A stretch of DNA of 64,000 nt. Source: Streptomyces sp. ERV7. Its GTDB lineage: Bacteria; Actinomycetota; Actinomycetes; Streptomycetales; Streptomycetaceae. Both the position numbers and the translations under genes were made by a program. Shown here in pieces: positions 62,142 to 64,000 of this stretch. The notes under the pieces are model-generated. The model did no database searches. It was given only the letters and a program-made list of their open reading frames with translations, and was not told where the DNA came from. The stretch spans positions 62,001-126,000 of the forward strand of contig NZ_LYOY01000040.1 in assembly GCF_001653515.1 (NCBI RefSeq). Direction: 5' to 3'. Position 1 is the first letter of the stretch, and every line of letters starts with the position of its first letter.

Positions 62142-62594
62142 ATGATCGACCGTCCCACCCCCGCGCCCCTGCCCGCCGACCTCTTCGAGAGGCCCGAATG
62201 CGAGGGTGGTCCGGTGCCCTTCCGCGTCGGCGACAAGTGGACCGGGGTGGTCCTGCGCTGTCTGGAGGACGGCCCGCGCAGATTCTCCGAACTGCGGGTT
62301 CCGCTGCACTGGATCACCCCGAAGGTGCTGACGGAGACCCTGCGCGCGATGGAGCGGGACGGCTTCCTCACCCGTACCGTGTACGACGAGAACCCGCCTC
62401 GGGTGGAGTATGAACTCACCCTGCTCGGCCGTTCGTTGATCGCCCCGCTCGACGCCACCTGTGAGTGGTCCCGGACGCATCTGACCCAGGTCGCCCAGGC
62501 GCGCGAGGAGTACACGGCCCGCTGGGCGGGCGGGTGGGAACGCAGGTCGGCGAGGCCGGGCCCGCGCGTGCCCGGCCTGCCGGAACAGAGCTGA
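62142..62594 (+). CDS. HxlR family transcriptional regulator
   Basis: 150 residues, winged HTH: FRVGDKWTGVVLRCLEDGPRRFSELRVPLHWITPKVLTETLRAMERDGFLTRTVYDENPPRVEYELTLLGRSLI. The HxlR fold usually has a conserved Cys sensor near the N-terminus; here Cys20 in ERPECEG is the candidate. Divergent from the NmrA-like gene, which it probably controls. Start ATG 62142. Second HxlR gene of this window is at 63292. Confidence 0.92.
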   Translation: MIDRPTPAPLPADLFERPECEGGPVPFRVGDKWTGVVLRCLEDGPRRFSELRVPLHWITPKVLTETLRAMERDGFLTRTVYDENPPRVEYELTLLGRSLIAPLDATCEWSRTHLTQVAQAREEYTARWAGGWERRSARPGPRVPGLPEQS

Positions 62595-62617
62595 TCAGGG
62601 TTTGCCGCGATGCGTCG

Positions 62618-63082
62618 TCAGTGGTTGGTGCCCGACGCCCACACGGCGCGGCTGCCGTCGTAGATGACCACGTTGCCGTCGTCCTGGACGACGAGGCGCG
62701 AGCCGGGGCGGCCGTCGGTGTTGGAGGCCCACACCGGGCGGTTGGAGCGGGTGTAGACGACGAAGTTGCCGTCCGTCTGGAAGCGGGCGGTCCAGCCCTG
62801 GCCGACGGTGTTCGAGGCCCAGCGGGCCCGGTTGAACTCGTCGTAGATGACCAGGTTGCCGTCGGACTGCATGATCAGCCGGGCCGTGTCGGAGCTGACC
62901 GACTGGTTGTGGTTGAGGGTGAACGGCGCATACCGCGTCTGGTTGGAATCGCCCCGCGCCGCCGGCGACTTGGCCGTGGTGGTGGACGGCGTGTGGTGCG
63001 AGGGTGTCGCGCTCGCCTGCCCGACGAGGGCCATGGTGGCGAGGGTGGCGGTGGCCAGCAGGGTGGTGACTCTCTTCCCCAC
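62618..63082 (-). CDS. Secreted bulb-type (monocot mannose-binding) lectin
   Basis: 154 residues. Signal peptide 1-25 (GKRVTTLLATATLATMALVGQASA), a Thr/Ser-rich linker, and one B-lectin domain with three mannose-binding sites of the Q-x-D-x-N-x-V-x-Y type: QSDGNLVIY, QTDGNFVVY, QDDGNVVIY. It should bind mannose-type sugars outside the cell. GTG 63082 has AAGGAG eight bases upstream. No operon partner. Confidence 0.9.
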   Translation of the reverse strand: MGKRVTTLLATATLATMALVGQASATPSHHTPSTTTAKSPAARGDSNQTRYAPFTLNHNQSVSSDTARLIMQSDGNLVIYDEFNRARWASNTVGQGWTARFQTDGNFVVYTRSNRPVWASNTDGRPGSRLVVQDDGNVVIYDGSRAVWASGTNH

Positions 63083-63291
63083 GAGAAAACTCCTTGGGTC
63101 AGGTAGCTCATCCATCGGCGCCCGGTGTGGGCGCCGCCCTCGGACTCTGACACCCCGGGCGCACCGGAAGGACCCGCTCCGGGCCCGGGTGACGCGTTTT
63201 GCGTCCCTCTTCGACCTGAAAGGGCAGAAGGAGCTGTCAGGGTTGCCCTGGGCTAGTGATCCCTACACGAGTCACCTTCGGGCGGCGGCGT

Positions 63292-63657
63292 TCACTGCCC
63301 GGCGTACAGCAGATCCACGTTCCGCTCCGCCCAGTCGCGCATGTGCGCCAGCGGCTCGGCGGCGCTGTGGCCCAGCTCGGTCAGGGCGTACTCGACATGC
63401 GGGGGTACGGCGGGGTAGACCGTCCGGGACACCAGTCCCGCCTCCTCCAGGCGGCGCAGTGTCTGGGTGAGGACCTTGGGGCTGACGCCCTGGAGCACAC
63501 GCTGCAGTGCCCCGAACCGTACGGGGCCGTCCTCCATGGCGCCGATCGCCAGCGCGCTCCACTTGTTGGCCAGCAGTTCGAGCAGATTGCGGCAGGGGCA
63601 CAGGGCCGCGTAGACGTCGTGCTTGTCGTGGCTGCCGGTGTCGCAGTTCCTGCTCAT
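63292..63657 (-). CDS. HxlR family transcriptional regulator
   Basis: 121 residues. Two cysteines at the start (CDTG and ALCPCRNL) fit redox-sensing HxlR proteins (YodB/QorR type). Winged HTH: LANKWSALAIGAMEDGPVRFGALQRVLQGVSPKVLTQTLRRLEEAGLVSRTVYPAVPPHVEYALTELG. Start ATG 63657. Divergent from a zinc-type/quinone oxidoreductase gene at 63805 with a palindromic operator between them, as in QorR/QorA systems. Confidence 0.93.
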   Translation of the reverse strand: MSRNCDTGSHDKHDVYAALCPCRNLLELLANKWSALAIGAMEDGPVRFGALQRVLQGVSPKVLTQTLRRLEEAGLVSRTVYPAVPPHVEYALTELGHSAAEPLAHMRDWAERNVDLLYAGQ

Positions 63658-63693
63658 GGGCGGTTCCTCCGCGTGGGGGCGCGATCGAGTCGA

Positions 63694-63712
63694 TACTATC
63701 CAAAAGATAGTA
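63694..63712. promoter_or_regulatory. Putative HxlR operator
   Basis: TACTATC (63694-63700), CAAAA, GATAGTA (63706-63712): a perfect 7-bp inverted repeat with 5-base spacing in the divergent promoter region. It overlaps AT-rich sequence likely to be the promoter of one or both genes. Confidence 0.7.
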
Positions 63713-63804
63713 GGTGCCCTTGCAGGTTACTACTACCCCTCCCATAGTTTTGGCGCACCGTTCACCGCGCGGGTGCAGTCGGCCCCGCAACCGAGGAGTC
63801 AGTC

Positions 63805-64000
63805 ATGTCCCACCCCACGCCCACGATGCGCGCCGTCACCCAGTCCGCCTTCGGCGGCCCCGAGGTCCTGCGGGTCACCGAGGCCCCGCGCCCCGTGCCG
63901 CTGCCGACGGAGGTCCTGGTGCGCGTCGTCTCCGCCGGGGTCAACCCGGTCGACGTCAAGACGCGCGAGGGCCACGGCATGGCCGGGGTCCTCGGCGAGC
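63805..64000 (+). CDS. Zinc-type alcohol dehydrogenase / quinone oxidoreductase, N-terminal part
   Basis: The gene runs off the window edge; 65 residues are visible. They match the MDR superfamily start: MRAVTQSAFGGPEVLRVTEAPRPVPLPTEVLVRVVSAGVNPVDVKTREGHG. ATG 63805 has a GAGGAG site upstream. Divergent from the HxlR regulator at 63292, which suggests a quinone or aldehyde reductase under redox control. Confidence 0.88.
   Translation, partial: MSHPTPTMRAVTQSAFGGPEVLRVTEAPRPVPLPTEVLVRVVSAGVNPVDVKTREGHGMAGVLGE

Overview
The window looks like core chromosome of a Streptomyces (very high G+C, GTG starts, GGAGG-type ribosome binding sites, overlapping ATGA/GTGA gene junctions). It carries fba-pyrE, clpB and the dnaK-grpE-dnaJ-hspR heat-shock operon with HspR operators (HAIR, CTTGAGT-N7-ACTCAAG). 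A perfect parS core (GTTTCACGTGAAAC, 11969-11982) inside a 38-bp palindrome suggests the origin-proximal half of the chromosome. I see no rRNA, tRNA, CRISPR array, integrase or insertion sequence.

Layout. 1-12.6 kb: a diacylglycerol-kinase-like fragment, a divergent MFS exporter/TetR pair, broken P450 and FAD-oxidase genes, a small secreted protein, asparaginase, a two-component system, a second MFS exporter, fba, parS and pyrE. 12.6-20 kb: an aldose-epimerase family gene, two gene fragments, a candidate non-coding RNA, a MerR-like regulator, a cold-shock protein with a broken downstream gene inside a foldback repeat, an aminotransferase, a membrane glycosyltransferase-like protein and a YbjN protein. 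20-27.5 kb: clpB; a three-gene peptide locus (secreted three-repeat precursor, degenerate Rieske-like protein, LuxR-type regulator); and an XRE/WhiB/HTH regulatory cluster. 27.5-32.4 kb: vanadium haloperoxidase plus beta-propeller operon, an ECF sigma factor with a SnoaL-like domain, and a phage-tail-chaperone-like gene that needs a -1 frameshift. 32.4-40.8 kb: the heat-shock operon, an ABC exporter and a second two-component system. 40.8-49.2 kb: a papain-like protease cluster, a universal stress protein, a MocR regulator, a MobA-like nucleotidyltransferase, malate synthase and an FAD monooxygenase. 49.2-64 kb: FN3 and LysR fragments, a Tat-exported phosphatase, leuB, ilvE, a cut FkbM methyltransferase with a WecA/MraY-like transferase, an EtfD-like iron-sulfur oxidoreductase, an ATP-grasp enzyme, GNAT, two HxlR regulators each divergent from an oxidoreductase gene, a secreted lectin, and the start of a zinc-type/quinone dehydrogenase.

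The strongest candidate for an undescribed system is 23.5-25.2 kb. A signal peptide is followed by exactly three 17-residue units that share EPTWE. The precursor is coupled by a 4-nt overlap to a small Rieske-like protein whose two cluster histidines are both arginine, and it is divergent from a large LuxR-type regulator. It resembles a repeat-type peptide pheromone or RiPP locus.

Caution about the sequence itself. At least five joins (about 4755-4763, 13883-13891, 16541, 49876, 54876-54890) cut genes abruptly. Three of them lie on C-runs and three remove the 5' ends of two divergent genes at once. A 20-nt tandem duplication frameshifts another gene. These could be real deletions, but collapsed or mis-joined assembly at GC-rich gaps explains them at least as well.
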